This document shows, one piece after another, positions 26,901 to 38,071 of a stretch of DNA of 64,000 nucleotides. Position numbers and translations under genes: made by a program. Positions within the stretch are counted from its first letter, which is position 1; each line of letters starts with the position of its first letter. The DNA lies in the NCBI RefSeq assembly GCF_900115125.1, contig NZ_FOVJ01000002.1, positions 1-64,000 of the forward strand. Reading direction: 5' to 3'. The notes below the pieces were generated by a model that saw only the letters and a list, made by a program, of their open reading frames with translations, made no database searches and had not been told where the DNA came from. Source of the DNA: Nitrosospira briensis. Lineage in GTDB: Bacteria > Pseudomonadota > Gammaproteobacteria > Burkholderiales > Nitrosomonadaceae.

Positions 26901-29677
26901 TCCGCCTCCTCCTGCTCGATAACGTCGTCTCCTACCCGTTCATGAATACGGCAAAGTGGCCGCACATCGCAGTTGCGGCAGGTATGTGGGTATTTCTTGG
27001 GATCGACCTTGGCATGTCCGCTGAAGAAATCGGCAGCGATATTCCCAAGATTTATGCGCCAGGCGGTAACCAGCTCTTCCCATGAGCCATGCTGGTCTCC
27101 ATGGCGCGATTCTGAAAAGGCCTTGGCGCCGGGCAGCAGGTCGCTGTCCCGCGCAAGCGCAGTGAACCGCATCTCCCCGGTTTTGACCTGTGCAAACGCC
27201 ACCGCGACTGCACCCCGCTCGGCAGCAACAAGATACAAGGGCAGTTGCGGCTCTTCCGGACGTTCACCCAGCATGCTACCCGCGAGGGGTGCCCGTGTTT
27301 TGTAATCAATGACAATCCTGCGTCCGTCATCAAGTTCGTCTACCCGATCGAGGCGAGTCGTCAACATGAATCCACCGATCTCTACGGTACGCTTGTCTTC
27401 GACTGCGACGACCGTGAAGTCGCCACGCTTTTTATCCTCGTTGAGCCATTCCCGTGCCAGTCTCACAAGACGCCGCTGCTCTGCTAATGCAAAACGTGCG
27501 GAAAGCGCGACCGGACGAGCGCGTTGGAGGCGCGGGACAGCCTCTTTCGCAGCATGCGTGAGCATCGCTTCAAGGTCTTCTGCGTCGATAGCGTCAAGCG
27601 CACTTCTGGTCTTGAGCTGGCTCCACACCTGCGCGAGCATATCGTGAACCAAGGTACCCCGTTCCATCGCATCCAGCGCACTGCCAGGGGTTTTCGTACC
27701 CTCGGCGCCCAAGCGGTGGATCGCCAACGCGCGGAATGGACAAATGGCCTGATCCTTTATCACCGCCGTCCCGCCTGCAACGCCTTTGGCGCCCACTTGC
27801 ACTGCAGGCACGTCATCATCTTTCACGCGCTCAACCCGGCGCGCACCATGAATCAAATCGCGGTGACCCGCGTAATCCGACAACCCAAGCTCTCCAATCG
27901 CTATATTTGCTATCAGCGGACTGGGTGCGAGCTCCCGCGCATCGTGACCGCGGTCGTGCCGTGGATGACTTAAAATTACCTCATCTGCTGATGTCAGCCA
28001 TGCGTTGGTAAGGCGGCTTGCAAGTTCCAGAGATGCATGCACCGATCCCTGTGGCAATCCAGTGGCACGCTGTAGTTCAACCGGCAAGAACGGATTGGGA
28101 CGTGGCTGTGACGGCCAGGCCTCTTCAGACAAGCCCATGACCCAGAGGTGATCGAACGTCATGCCCGCAGCCTCCAAAACGCCCAGTATCTGAACAGGAA
28201 CGTCCGGTGTCTCGGGCTGGAACAGCACGTCCGCCGCCATATGGCGCAAGCGCAATAGCGCGGCACTATAGGTGGCGCGTGGCATGACATTATCAAGGAC
28301 AGCGAAACCGGCTAGAACCTCCTGCCACTTTTTCAGTGTCTGATATTCAGACGAATCCAGCTCGCGTTCACCAGGAAACCCAACGATACCCAGGGTATCG
28401 GAAATTATCCGTGCCAGCTTCGAGGGCGCTTGCGAACCAGAAAGCCTGGCTTTGCGAAACTCGGCATAGGCTGACAAGCTTCTCACCAGAACCGGGCAGC
28501 TTATACGGCCAGGCTCGCGTTCGATCAGGTTGAGCAGCCGTTCAAGGGTGATCAGGGACTCCGCCCGTTTGCGTAGCTGGGCATCGAGTTGCGCGCGGTG
28601 AACCATCTCGGTTTCGCCACCGCCCAGGAAAGGGGAGCGGAGCAAAAGACTGACGCGCTCGAACTCGATCTGTTCATCCCCGAGTTCGAGTATCAGAAAC
28701 GCCGCATTTACCAGCGGATAGGAAATCAGAGCCAGGCCAAGCGAAGCGTTAAACGGTGGAACGGGCCTGGCGGCTCCCGGGAGCGATCGCCGTACATCCG
28801 GCTCCATCACGGAACTGAAGATGCGCATGATGGTACTTCTGTGCTCGGAAAACCCTGGAACAACGACGCCAATGCGAGCGGAGCCATTTGCTTCGAGCCG
28901 TTCCCGTGCCCATACTGCCGCACAGCGGATTTCCTCGCTGTGGTCGTCATAAACCACGCGCTGCACATCGAGATTCCACTGCTGTCCCGGCATTGGTCGA
29001 GATGGCGATTGAGGTAACAAGGGTGCAACCATCACTTCACAACCCGCCTCCTCAAGCCTGCCCAGCAACCTTGCCTGTTGCGGTGTAACAATATCAAAGC
29101 CATAGCAGACCAGCTGCTTCGGTTTGCCGATTTCATTGCTTTTGCATAACTCCGCTACCAGATCGCAGAGTCGCGCCCGGTCGATCTGGCGCGCCTGTCT
29201 GGTCATTTTCTCATAATGCCCGGACCATTCCTGGAATGCCTTGCTATCTTCGTTCAGCGGATAGTTCCCGAGCCTGGGGATAAGGCGCCACGCATGAGCA
29301 AGCTCCCATGCCTCTCGGGCAAGGCGGGCGGCCTCCACGACGGAAAGCAAAGCCGTGTCCGCCGTCCACCGGGAAACAGCCCGCTCCCATAACACCTGCT
29401 CTTGCGCGGGTGTCAGCAGGATGGGCAGATGGAGCGCCTCCCTTGAGTAAAGCGCGTCTTCGTAGATACGTTCGATGAATGCGGAAATCGGCAGGATATC
29501 CGCGGATTCCCAGGCAGACATTCTTTCGATGGCCCGGGCCTTGTTGAACTCGCTTTTAAGTACCGTCGCAAGCCGACGGTTGGGAGTAATAACCGTGACG
29601 CCAACTCTTGAGCCGGCGTCATGATCCGCAAAAATCTCGGGGAGAAGAACTTGGGGGAAATTCAGAATGGAGGACAT
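26897..29677 (-). CDS. addB: AddB-type PD-(D/E)xK nuclease subunit
   Basis: A 926-residue partner of AddA. The N-terminal half is an inactivated helicase-like region (VITPNRRLATVLKSEFN replaces a good Walker A). The C-terminal nuclease shows RLDRVDELDDGRRIVIDYKT. A cysteine in QAICPFRAL and a distant CRNCDVRPLC cluster near the C-terminus give the four ligands of the Fe-S staple known in AddB nucleases. It lies 25 bases after fdxA and overlaps addA, so the three look like one transcript. Confidence 0.9.
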   Translation of the reverse strand: MSSILNFPQVLLPEIFADHDAGSRVGVTVITPNRRLATVLKSEFNKARAIERMSAWESADILPISAFIERIYEDALYSREALHLPILLTPAQEQVLWERAVSRWTADTALLSVVEAARLAREAWELAHAWRLIPRLGNYPLNEDSKAFQEWSGHYEKMTRQARQIDRARLCDLVAELCKSNEIGKPKQLVCYGFDIVTPQQARLLGRLEEAGCEVMVAPLLPQSPSRPMPGQQWNLDVQRVVYDDHSEEIRCAAVWARERLEANGSARIGVVVPGFSEHRSTIMRIFSSVMEPDVRRSLPGAARPVPPFNASLGLALISYPLVNAAFLILELGDEQIEFERVSLLLRSPFLGGGETEMVHRAQLDAQLRKRAESLITLERLLNLIEREPGRISCPVLVRSLSAYAEFRKARLSGSQAPSKLARIISDTLGIVGFPGERELDSSEYQTLKKWQEVLAGFAVLDNVMPRATYSAALLRLRHMAADVLFQPETPDVPVQILGVLEAAGMTFDHLWVMGLSEEAWPSQPRPNPFLPVELQRATGLPQGSVHASLELASRLTNAWLTSADEVILSHPRHDRGHDARELAPSPLIANIAIGELGLSDYAGHRDLIHGARRVERVKDDDVPAVQVGAKGVAGGTAVIKDQAICPFRALAIHRLGAEGTKTPGSALDAMERGTLVHDMLAQVWSQLKTRSALDAIDAEDLEAMLTHAAKEAVPRLQRARPVALSARFALAEQRRLVRLAREWLNEDKKRGDFTVVAVEDKRTVEIGGFMLTTRLDRVDELDDGRRIVIDYKTRAPLAGSMLGERPEEPQLPLYLVAAERGAVAVAFAQVKTGEMRFTALARDSDLLPGAKAFSESRHGDQHGSWEELVTAWRINLGNIAADFFSGHAKVDPKKYPHTCRNCDVRPLCRIHERVGDDVIEQEEAE

Positions 29678-29702
29678 GCGGCGGAAATCTACCGCTGCCG
29701 GA

Positions 29703-30026
29703 TCAACGTTCGAGTTTGTCCAACTTGCCTGTTACCGTTGCCCAGTCATCGGCATCGGCAGGCGCATCCTTTTTCTCAATGATGGGCTTCCAGGCTTTGG
29801 ATAATTCGGCGTTGAGCGCGGTAAAATGCTGCTGATCCGTCGGCACATCGTCCTCGGAGAAAATTGCCTCTACCGGGCACTCAGCCACGCACAGGGTGCA
29901 ATCTATGCATTCGTCGGGATCTATCACCAGAAAATTGGGCCCCTCGCGAAAGCAATCCACGGGACATACATCCACGCAATCTGTGTATTTGCATTTTATA
30001 CAACTTTCAGTTACTACATAGGTCAT
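29703..30026 (-). CDS. fdxA: 7Fe ferredoxin FdxA
   Basis: A 107-residue ferredoxin carrying a [3Fe-4S] and a [4Fe-4S] cluster. The cysteine pattern is [18 protein letters not shown] near the start and [12 protein letters not shown] near 40-51, and the ~45-residue C-terminal tail is typical of FdxA. It carries electrons in the cytosol; partners are not known for most species. It directly precedes addB by 25 bases. Whether FdxA serves the Fe-S cluster of AddB or is only cotranscribed is open. Confidence 0.93.
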   Translation of the reverse strand: MTYVVTESCIKCKYTDCVDVCPVDCFREGPNFLVIDPDECIDCTLCVAECPVEAIFSEDDVPTDQQHFTALNAELSKAWKPIIEKKDAPADADDWATVTGKLDKLER

Positions 30027-30260
30027 GACAGATCCTTGCTGGGCTCTTTGAGAATTCTCAATTTTACCAGAAATTTTACGAAAGCCGCTATAACTCTACA
30101 ACCTAGACCAGGCTGCCAGCATGGGTTTGAGATGAAAACCCGGTATGAACGAAACAACCGCGGCCCTCGAGAATGCGGCAATGAAGTGAACGCCATCAAC
30201 AGAATGAATTCAATAAGCGGCCGGTGGATGCAAACCCGTCCTGCCCCCTGCATGCGGCGG

Positions 30261-32282
30261 TTATGCAGGCAAGGCACCGTGTCTTGAACTGAAGGTCATT
30301 GAAATAACCACTTCTCCAGCCATTACCGGCCACTCCAGCTTCAGCGCCACAGCCTGCATGATTTTTTCGAAACCCTCTTCTGACTGCGATACTGAATAAT
30401 AGGGCTGGCTGCTCAATGCAACAGGGCATGAAACGCTCAGCTCAATAGTTCCGGCCAATTCGTCGTCATCCAGCGTTATACCGGTCATTTCGGATAATTC
30501 AAGTAATTGACCGAACCCGCATGGTACTTCGCCGCGATAAATATAGCGTCCGCCCCAGCCGTCGCAGCTCGGCATGGCGAGATTGATCTCGGTATTGAAC
30601 ACGCCGTCCGCTTCGTCATCAAAACGATACGCCACGCACAAACGGTTATCTGTCAGCTTGATACTTTTTCTTACGTGCGGCGAAAACATATCCGCCCGGC
30701 AATACGCGCCGTCCACCAATGGTTCTTGCTCATAGCTTACCAGGCCTCCGTTCAAGCGATCCACGAATAACCCTCGTGCATGATCATCAGGCTCCAGATC
30801 CATGACATCTATTTTATGCTTGAACCCGACGCGCTCATGCGCCGAGGCGATTCCGGTACCGTTATAGCCATGTAAACCGTGCCCGTTTTGGTGAATCTTG
30901 TAATAATAGTGTTCGCTCCGGCGCCGCAACGTATCGCCAAAATTATGCTTCAACGCGTAGGAATCCAGCTCGCAGATGCTGCTCCCGTTATCCAGCTTCA
31001 ACACCGCCTGGATCACGCCGTTCTGTAAATACATTTCCTCTGCCCCATCAAGATCGGTATCTTCCACGAAGCAGGCCGGACGTGGGGCGCAGGAATCAAG
31101 CATTGCTTCCAGCTCGACCAATGCCCTAAACACCGCCCGGCGCAAATGCGGTAAATACAATCCGCCGAACAGGCCATGCCAATACGCATCGTTGGCCTGC
31201 GACTCATAGAGCTTATCCCTCATCGCAACACTACGCTGCCGCTCGGGCAACGATGCAAGCCGCGCCGAAAGGCTCAACATACGTTTGTGCATCCAGTTGG
31301 ATTCGGGGTAACGGGAAAAGAAGTTTTTCCAGATGCCCCCGCGCAGGAACGCCTTGTTGTCCTCATACCATCCAGCTGCCTTCGCCTGTTGCACGAGATT
31401 GGCGTAAATATTGGCGGGCTGCGCCGGGAGAGTCCACCCGTTCATCTCGATATAGGATGTAGTCGGCAAATACACCACTCCAAGGGTTTTGCCCGCACCA
31501 TGATAATCCCCGTAGTGCCGGGAGCGAACAATGGGCGAGGCCAGCACACTTTGAATAAAGCTGTCGAGCCAGCCTTTTTCATATACCCAATGGTAGGTTT
31601 CCGGCCAAATACCGAATTTTTCTATGTCATCAAAATAAATGGCTGCTGCCTCGACGCCAGTCGTTCTATTTAAAGCCAGGGACTCGAGGTAAGCTACTAC
31701 TTCGGCGGCTGGAGAAAATGGAATCCTGTAACGCAAAGCTTCCGAAATGGGGAACAGATCGAGTTCGCGCCCGTCCTCTTCGGTAGTGAAATAGCCGTCC
31801 AGTTCCTCTGACGTTTTGCCGGAACAAAGAAAATGGTAATCGTCCACGATCACGTACCGGACACCGCAATCCGCTAACGCGGGTATCACGGTTGCTTCCC
31901 ACACTCGTTCTGTCAACCACGCGCCTTGCGGGCGCTGCCCCAGCTTCGTCTCCAGCTTGTCGGAAAAAGTCTGGATCTGCCCAATGCGATCACGATTTGG
32001 AATGGCCGCCAATACTGGCTCCGTATCGCCGGCGCCGAACAGCTCGACTTGTCCGCGCGCCACCATTTCCCGCAACAGCGCCATGTCTTCGGGATAGCGC
32101 CCAATCAGATAATCCAGCAGCCAGCCGGAAATATGCATCGCAAAAAAGAATTCGGGATAGCGGTAAAGCACATGGAGGAAGGGCTTGTAACAGCGCAGGT
32201 GCGCATCGGCCAGTACCTCTGGAAAATTACCTACCGGTTGGTGAGCATGAACGCCGAAAAGCAGCGAGATGGGACGGGGCAC
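30261..32282 (-). CDS. GH57 4-alpha-glucanotransferase / alpha-amylase
   Basis: A 673-residue GH57 enzyme with the layout of Thermococcus-type 4-alpha-glucanotransferase: a (beta/alpha)7 barrel starting LLFGVHAHQPVGNF, the nucleophile Glu125 in WLTERVWE, the acid in IYFDDIEKFG (about Asp218), then the DUF1925/DUF1926-like C-terminal region (about 300-670). It likely disproportionates or hydrolyses maltodextrins released from glycogen. It lies downstream of a second GH57 gene and glgC on the same strand. Transferase versus amylase activity cannot be told from sequence. Confidence 0.88.
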   Translation of the reverse strand: MPRPISLLFGVHAHQPVGNFPEVLADAHLRCYKPFLHVLYRYPEFFFAMHISGWLLDYLIGRYPEDMALLREMVARGQVELFGAGDTEPVLAAIPNRDRIGQIQTFSDKLETKLGQRPQGAWLTERVWEATVIPALADCGVRYVIVDDYHFLCSGKTSEELDGYFTTEEDGRELDLFPISEALRYRIPFSPAAEVVAYLESLALNRTTGVEAAAIYFDDIEKFGIWPETYHWVYEKGWLDSFIQSVLASPIVRSRHYGDYHGAGKTLGVVYLPTTSYIEMNGWTLPAQPANIYANLVQQAKAAGWYEDNKAFLRGGIWKNFFSRYPESNWMHKRMLSLSARLASLPERQRSVAMRDKLYESQANDAYWHGLFGGLYLPHLRRAVFRALVELEAMLDSCAPRPACFVEDTDLDGAEEMYLQNGVIQAVLKLDNGSSICELDSYALKHNFGDTLRRRSEHYYYKIHQNGHGLHGYNGTGIASAHERVGFKHKIDVMDLEPDDHARGLFVDRLNGGLVSYEQEPLVDGAYCRADMFSPHVRKSIKLTDNRLCVAYRFDDEADGVFNTEINLAMPSCDGWGGRYIYRGEVPCGFGQLLELSEMTGITLDDDELAGTIELSVSCPVALSSQPYYSVSQSEEGFEKIMQAVALKLEWPVMAGEVVISMTFSSRHGALPA

Positions 32283-32402
32283 AGGCTTATCCTCAAGAAA
32301 AAAACTTCAGCCCTGAATTGCCCCGAATGCTCATGTCCGTAGTGAGGCCAACGACAAGACAAAACGGACATGGCGATATCCCTTTAGTCCGGGACGGTCG
32401 TT

Positions 32403-32437
32403 TCAGCAAGCTTTGCTGCAATCCTTCAGCTTGCTGA
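32403..32437. other. Perfect 10-pair stem-loop between the GH57 genes
   Basis: TCAGCAAGCT and AGCTTGCTGA pair exactly around a 15-base loop, in the 228-base gap between the two GH57 genes. No T tract follows on the minus strand, so it may be an mRNA processing or stability structure more than a terminator. Confidence 0.45.
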
Positions 32438-32510
32438 GCAATAACGGAACGCTAGGCAGCGCACGATGAGGCCTTCAGTCTCCGCTGCCAGGCAACGGGT
32501 GTAACGTCTC

Positions 32511-34211
32511 TCAAGAAGCACGTCGCATGGCGCCACCCGATTCCTGAGCAACTCCGCCATGGCTGATAGGTTCATTTACGGATACGGGCACCGGTAATTT
32601 GAGCAGTGCGTAAAGATTAGCGAGATTATCGCGAAACAATTGGTCGAAACTCGATACCACGTACGGCGGGTTATAATCGCCCAACCACCAGAACCAGTCA
32701 GAGCTTTCACAGGAAGCCAATTGCCGTTCGGCCTTGGCCATTTCCTCACTGGTCAGACGCCCGCTTTGCATCACGAGATCGTAACTATGCTTGGCCGCGC
32801 AGAGCAGATCCCAGGCGCGGTTTTTGTCGCGGTCGCCGATCCAGGTGGAAAATGTTCCATATACCCAACTGCCCGCCGCCAGTACGGGCAAAGTGACGAC
32901 ATCGGCCGGATTCATGAATGCGAGATAGTCGCGATAAGTGGTAACCCGGATCGAGTCATGGTTCTCAAGAATCTCGTAGAGATCATTGAGAAAATAGTAG
33001 CCGTTGTATGGATAGTATTCCCAGGCATTTTCTCCGTCGAGGATCACACTTACCACCGGGTTCTCTCCGGGAGGGGAATTACGGGCGATATCTTCGAGCG
33101 AATGCACCATGTGCTCGGCGGCATCCCGTCCAAACCATTTCGCATACTCGAAACCAATCATGTCCGATAGTTTCTCATCGCGAAAAAAACACGTCACGCT
33201 ACCAGCTTTGCCCTCCACCCGGTACGGCTGATAGAGGTACTGCCCACGCTCCGGCAGGGACCGGGCCGGATACGACTTGCGCAAACTGTTTGCCAGCACT
33301 GCCTCGCCGCTTGCGCTCCAGCGGCAATACTGATCGGACATGATCTCCAGAAGAGGCGTGGATACCGCGCCTTCCGCGGGCCAGACGCCGTCCGGTTCAG
33401 TGCCGAAGCGTCTCGCATGACTCTCCGTCGCTGACGTCAACTGATGAGCGATGCGGCTTTTTCCTCCCGGATAGGCGGCTTCCGCGGGTAAGCTCGAGCC
33501 GGGCTCACTATCGAGCGCTGACGAAAAATCAATTAGTAGCGGCGCCAGCGGATGATAATGCGGCGTAGTGGAGAGTTCTATCTGGCCGGATTCAGCCAGT
33601 TTGCGATAGCGCGGGATCAATCCCTGTATCACCTCCCCCATGACGTTGAATAATTGCATCCGGTTCTCATAGCTGAAACCCTTTTCTTGCGTCATCAATT
33701 TCACCACGACCTCATTGTCCCGGCGCACGCTCTCTCCGGTCCATGCCAGGTGATACCAAACGAGCAGATCCGCCAGATACTGGCCCGAAAGGTAAGCCAG
33801 CTCCGGTTCGCCGCGTTCCCGCAAGGTCTCGTGCAATTCAAACAGGCGCTTGTACGCGGGATAAGGCTGCATCATTGTTACGTGATTGCTGCGGAAACAA
33901 CTATCAAATGCCCTCAGCCGGTCTTCGGTCGAAACCTGTTCCAGATCCGGGGTGGCCAGCAAACGCAAGAGCGGATCGCGCAACTGCCCCATCGCGAACT
34001 GTGCCGCATAATCCTCGATCTGATCGAGTAACACGGGCACAAAATTCACCACAGCCTTCATCGCCGGATGCGCTTCAAAATGGGACGCCATATCGCTGTA
34101 ATCCTTGATGGCGTGCAGGTACACCCATGGCAGCATGAATTCGCCGGTTTCATAATTGCGATAGTCTGGCTGATGCATATGCCAGAGCAAGACAAGATTT
34201 AATGGTTGCAT
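32511..34211 (-). CDS. GH57 alpha-amylase-type glycosidase
   Basis: A 566-residue GH57 protein of a different subfamily from its neighbour. The start NLVLLWHMHQPDYRN, the nucleophile Glu280 in VWPAEGAVS, and the acid Asp392 in VILDGENAWEYYP are in place. Subfamily members are often annotated alpha-amylase; some act on glycogen-like substrates. It starts 86 bases after the glgC stop and precedes the other GH57 gene, so the three likely work together in glycogen turnover. The exact activity is unproven. Confidence 0.85.
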   Translation of the reverse strand: MQPLNLVLLWHMHQPDYRNYETGEFMLPWVYLHAIKDYSDMASHFEAHPAMKAVVNFVPVLLDQIEDYAAQFAMGQLRDPLLRLLATPDLEQVSTEDRLRAFDSCFRSNHVTMMQPYPAYKRLFELHETLRERGEPELAYLSGQYLADLLVWYHLAWTGESVRRDNEVVVKLMTQEKGFSYENRMQLFNVMGEVIQGLIPRYRKLAESGQIELSTTPHYHPLAPLLIDFSSALDSEPGSSLPAEAAYPGGKSRIAHQLTSATESHARRFGTEPDGVWPAEGAVSTPLLEIMSDQYCRWSASGEAVLANSLRKSYPARSLPERGQYLYQPYRVEGKAGSVTCFFRDEKLSDMIGFEYAKWFGRDAAEHMVHSLEDIARNSPPGENPVVSVILDGENAWEYYPYNGYYFLNDLYEILENHDSIRVTTYRDYLAFMNPADVVTLPVLAAGSWVYGTFSTWIGDRDKNRAWDLLCAAKHSYDLVMQSGRLTSEEMAKAERQLASCESSDWFWWLGDYNPPYVVSSFDQLFRDNLANLYALLKLPVPVSVNEPISHGGVAQESGGAMRRAS

Positions 34212-34297
34212 TTCTATCTGAACCCGATGAAAAGAAACGCCGGAATAAATCCTACGCGTGCAATACTTTCTATTTATGCCCCGTCATTTTACCGCGG

Positions 34298-35575
34298 TCA
34301 CCGGACATGATGTATTTTTTGCCCCAGCATTTCCGGAGTGATAAGGGTAATGCCGTACTCGGTGACATAAAACCGCTTGCGATCTTCTTCCGGATCGAAC
34401 CCAACCATCAGGCCTGGAGGAATCACGCAGTGCTTGTCTACTACCACGCGCCTCAGACGTACGTTGCGGCCGATATCCACATTGGGCAGTACCACGGAAT
34501 CTTCAATACTGCTGTAGCTGCGTACTTGAACATTGGAAAACAATAGCGAGCGGCGAACGGTTGAACCGCTGATGATGCAACCTCCGGAAACCATCGAATC
34601 CAATGCCTGGCCCCGCCGGTCATCGTCATCGAATACAAACTTGGCAGGAGGCAACTGTTCCTGGTGAGTCCAGATCGGCCACTCATCATCATATAGATTG
34701 AGATCGGGGGTTACATGAGTAAGGTCAAGATTTGCCTCCCAATAAGCATCGATCGTGCCGACATCTCTCCAGTATGGCACGCCGGATACCATATTGACGC
34801 AACTGTCGGCAAACCGATGAGCAAATACCCTGTGCCGCGGCACGAGATACGGAATCAGATCGTGACCGAAATCATGGGACGATGAACGCTCGTCATGGTC
34901 GAGAATCAATTGCTCGAAAAGAAACGACGCGTTGAATACATAGATGCCCATGCTCCCCAGCGCAAGCCCGGGGTGACCCGGCATAGGCGAAGGGGCGCTG
35001 GGTTTTTCATCAAAGCTCGTGACTCGCAAGTCATCGTTGACGCTCATGATCCCAAACGAGCTCGCCGACTCCACCGGAATGCCAATGCATGCTACCGTCA
35101 TATCCGCGGATTTCTCCACGTGATAGGCCAGCAGCTTGCTATAATCCATTTTGTATACGTGATCGCCTCCCAGAATCAGCACGTAGTCAGGATTATGACG
35201 GCGAAGTATATCGATATTCTGGTACACCGCATCGGCGGTACCCTGGTACCAGGTTTCCTCAATACGCTGCTGGGCCGGAAGCAGTTCGACGAACTCATGG
35301 AACCGGCCGTCGAGAAATCCCCATCCGTGCTGAATATGACTGATCAGGCTCTGCGACTTGTATTGGGTTGCAATGCCAATACGGCGTATGCCGGAATTAA
35401 CGCAATTGGACAGCGGAAAATCGATGATGCGGAATTTTCCGCCAAACGGCACCGCGGGCTTGGCACGCCAGTCTGTTAATTGCCGCAAGCGACTGCCGCG
35501 CCCGCCAGCCAGTATCATCGCTATCGAATTACGCGTAATTTGACTGTGAAAACGCAAGTCAGCCTCTTGTTTCAT
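34298..35575 (-). CDS. glgC: Glucose-1-phosphate adenylyltransferase
   Basis: A 425-residue enzyme making ADP-glucose from glucose 1-phosphate and ATP, the committed step of glycogen synthesis. The N-terminal [20 protein letters not shown] holds the nucleotide site, with [19 protein letters not shown] and the sugar-site FDEKPSAP further on. The C-terminal left-handed beta-helix (about 300-420) shows the expected short repeats. The allosteric arginine region (KFRIIDF) is normal. It is divergent from glgB, sharing a 154-base intergenic region, and heads the minus-strand GH57 genes. Confidence 0.95.
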   Translation of the reverse strand: MKQEADLRFHSQITRNSIAMILAGGRGSRLRQLTDWRAKPAVPFGGKFRIIDFPLSNCVNSGIRRIGIATQYKSQSLISHIQHGWGFLDGRFHEFVELLPAQQRIEETWYQGTADAVYQNIDILRRHNPDYVLILGGDHVYKMDYSKLLAYHVEKSADMTVACIGIPVESASSFGIMSVNDDLRVTSFDEKPSAPSPMPGHPGLALGSMGIYVFNASFLFEQLILDHDERSSSHDFGHDLIPYLVPRHRVFAHRFADSCVNMVSGVPYWRDVGTIDAYWEANLDLTHVTPDLNLYDDEWPIWTHQEQLPPAKFVFDDDDRRGQALDSMVSGGCIISGSTVRRSLLFSNVQVRSYSSIEDSVVLPNVDIGRNVRLRRVVVDKHCVIPPGLMVGFDPEEDRKRFYVTEYGITLITPEMLGQKIHHVR

Positions 35576-35694
35576 TTGTTAATAATCGTCGGCATGGATG
35601 GATCTTCCGGTAACTTTGTGACTACATTATTGCAGTTGTGGTGTTTTTTCGCAGCGAAATTTGACCCCTCTACTGTTCAGTCTCCCTCGTCATG

Positions 35695-35724
35695 ACGCAA
35701 GTTATCCCTTACGCAAGTTATAAT
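35695..35724 (+). promoter_or_regulatory. Direct repeat and TATAAT directly before glgB
   Basis: ACGCAAGTTAT occurs twice (35695-35705, 35711-35721), 16 bases apart. The second copy runs into TATAAT (35719-35724), which ends five bases before the glgB ATG. If this is the -10 box, the message would begin at or next to the start codon, and no ribosome site is visible. The repeat spacing suits a dimeric activator. Confidence 0.45.
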
Positions 35725-35729
35725 TCCCC

Positions 35730-37970
35730 ATGAATTCCAATCCTATAACACAGGATACGCCCGTCGAAGTCAATCCACTGCTGGAAGCGCTGCTGGCGGG
35801 GCGGTTGCACGATCCTTTCAGCTATCTCGGTGCGCGCATCGAGCACGAGTATAGCTTGGTACGAGTATTTTACCCGTACGCCAGCAATGTATGGATCAGT
35901 ATGGGAGGTGGTTTTAAGCCAATGACACGCATGCACCCCCTCGGAGTTTTCGAATGGCGCGGCGCCGCCTTCCCGCCCATGCCCTATCTATTGCGCGTCC
36001 AGGATGGCATTGCAGGGCCTGAAGCACAAGTGTACGACACTTATGACGCCTACGCGTTCCCGCCGCAAATTTCCGATTATGACCTTTATCTCTTCAATGA
36101 AGGCCGGCTACGTCAGGCTTATCGCACGCTGGGCTCTCACATTGCGGAGATCCAGGGCGTGGCCGGCGTACTCTTCTCCGTATGGGCGCCAAACGCCGAG
36201 CGCGTCAGCGTCGTGGGCACCTTCAACCGGTGGGATGGGCGGGCGCACGCAATGGCGGTTCATGGTTTTAGCGGGGTTTGGGAATTGTTTATCCCCGGCC
36301 TTCAGCCCGATTCGCTCTACAAATATGAAATACGTAACCGCGATAGCGGCGCAATTCTCCTAAAGACAGATCCCTATGCCAACTGTTACGAATTGCGTCC
36401 CAATAATGCAGCGTGTACGCCGGGCATCGAGGAAATAAGCTGGGGGGATTCCGCGTGGATGGCAAACCGTGCAACAAGGGATTGGTTGCAGGCGCCATTG
36501 AATATTTATGAAGTACACGCGGGGTCATGGATGCGGCATCCCGACGGGCGTTTTTACTCTTACCGCGAACTTGCCCGGCGTCTGATTCCTTATGTACGGG
36601 AAATGGGCTATACGCATATCGAGCTGATGCCGGTTTCGGAGCACCCGCTTGATGAATCCTGGGGTTACCAGACAACGGGCTATTTTGCCGCTACCAGCCG
36701 GTATGGCTCGCCATGCGATTTGAAATTTCTCATTGATGCCTGTCACCGGGAAGAGATTGGTGTAATTCTCGACTGGGTGCCGGCGCATTTTCCGCAAGAC
36801 ACATTCGCCTTATCCCGATTTGACGGTAGTGCCCTGTATGAACATGAAGACCCGCGCATGGGGTTGCATCAGGACTGGGGCACGCATATTTTCAATTTCG
36901 GACGTAAGGAAGTGAAATCATTCCTGCTATCCAGCGCCCATTTCTGGTTATCGGAATTTCATTTTGACGGGCTGCGGGTGGATGCGGTTGCATCCATGCT
37001 GTATCTGGATTACTCCCGCAAGCAGGACGAATGGCTGCCGAACAAATACGGCGGCAGGGAGAACCTGGAAGCCATCGATTTCCTGCGTGAACTGAACATC
37101 ATGGTGCATGGGGAGTTCCCCGGCGCACTGACGCTGGCTGAAGAATCCACCTCGTGGCCGGCGGTATCCCGTCCGGCTCATCTTGGCGGTCTCGGGTTTT
37201 CCATGAAATGGAACATGGGCTGGATGAACGATACGCTATCCTACATGCGAAATAATCCGGTTCACAGGAGATTCCACCAGGACCAGCTTACCTTCGGTCA
37301 ACTATATGCCTACACCGAAAATTTCGTGTTGCCGTTTTCACATGATGAGGTCGTGCATGGCAAGGGCTCTCTGCTAGGCAAAATGCCGGGGGATGCATGG
37401 CAGCAATTCGCCAACGTGCGCCTCTTGTTTACTTATCAAATGACATATCCGGGCAAGAAACTCAATTTTATGGGAAACGAGTTCGCTCAGGGCCGTGAAT
37501 GGGACGCGAGGCGGGAGCTGTACTGGGAGCAACTGCAAGACGAACAACACCGCGGCGTGCGGATGACGTTGCGAGATCTCAATCGCTTGTATAGCGGTAT
37601 TCCCGCATTATACGAGCTCGATTTTTTACCTGACGGCTTCGCGTGGGTGGATTGCCATGATGCCGACAACTCTGTCATCAGCTATTTGCGCTATGCGCGC
37701 AATGGCTCGTTCCTGCTGGTCGTTCTCAATTTTACACCTGTGCCTCGCACAGGTTACCGTCTCGGTGTTCCCGCCGGCAGCAGCTATCGCGAGATATTCA
37801 ACAGCGATTCTTCACACTACGGAGGCAGTAATCTCGGTAACATGGGGCTGATAGATACTACCGGCGAACCATGGATGGGACGCTCGCATTCCATCGTTAT
37901 CAGCCTCCCGCCACTTGCCGGGATTATTCTGTCACCTGAAAACCAGGGGGGCGGCGATATTAAAGGATGA
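35730..37970 (+). CDS. glgB: 1,4-alpha-glucan branching enzyme
   Basis: A 746-residue GH13 enzyme that introduces alpha-1,6 branches into glycogen. It has the extra N-terminal domain (about 10-110), a CBM48 domain (about 120-225, [19 protein letters not shown]), and the catalytic barrel with DWVPAHFP, nucleophile Asp418 in [10 protein letters not shown], acid Glu471 in LAEEST, and [12 protein letters not shown]. It is long-form GlgB. No ribosome site precedes the ATG. glgA follows after 101 bases. Confidence 0.95.
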   Translation: MNSNPITQDTPVEVNPLLEALLAGRLHDPFSYLGARIEHEYSLVRVFYPYASNVWISMGGGFKPMTRMHPLGVFEWRGAAFPPMPYLLRVQDGIAGPEAQVYDTYDAYAFPPQISDYDLYLFNEGRLRQAYRTLGSHIAEIQGVAGVLFSVWAPNAERVSVVGTFNRWDGRAHAMAVHGFSGVWELFIPGLQPDSLYKYEIRNRDSGAILLKTDPYANCYELRPNNAACTPGIEEISWGDSAWMANRATRDWLQAPLNIYEVHAGSWMRHPDGRFYSYRELARRLIPYVREMGYTHIELMPVSEHPLDESWGYQTTGYFAATSRYGSPCDLKFLIDACHREEIGVILDWVPAHFPQDTFALSRFDGSALYEHEDPRMGLHQDWGTHIFNFGRKEVKSFLLSSAHFWLSEFHFDGLRVDAVASMLYLDYSRKQDEWLPNKYGGRENLEAIDFLRELNIMVHGEFPGALTLAEESTSWPAVSRPAHLGGLGFSMKWNMGWMNDTLSYMRNNPVHRRFHQDQLTFGQLYAYTENFVLPFSHDEVVHGKGSLLGKMPGDAWQQFANVRLLFTYQMTYPGKKLNFMGNEFAQGREWDARRELYWEQLQDEQHRGVRMTLRDLNRLYSGIPALYELDFLPDGFAWVDCHDADNSVISYLRYARNGSFLLVVLNFTPVPRTGYRLGVPAGSSYREIFNSDSSHYGGSNLGNMGLIDTTGEPWMGRSHSIVISLPPLAGIILSPENQGGGDIKG

Positions 37971-38071
37971 GGCGCCCATTATCTGTGACAGAGCCGCCTT
38001 TCAGATCGCCATGACCACGCTGAAAATCAGCCCTGCAATCTACCGCCTCATTCTGGCTATTACATTCCATC

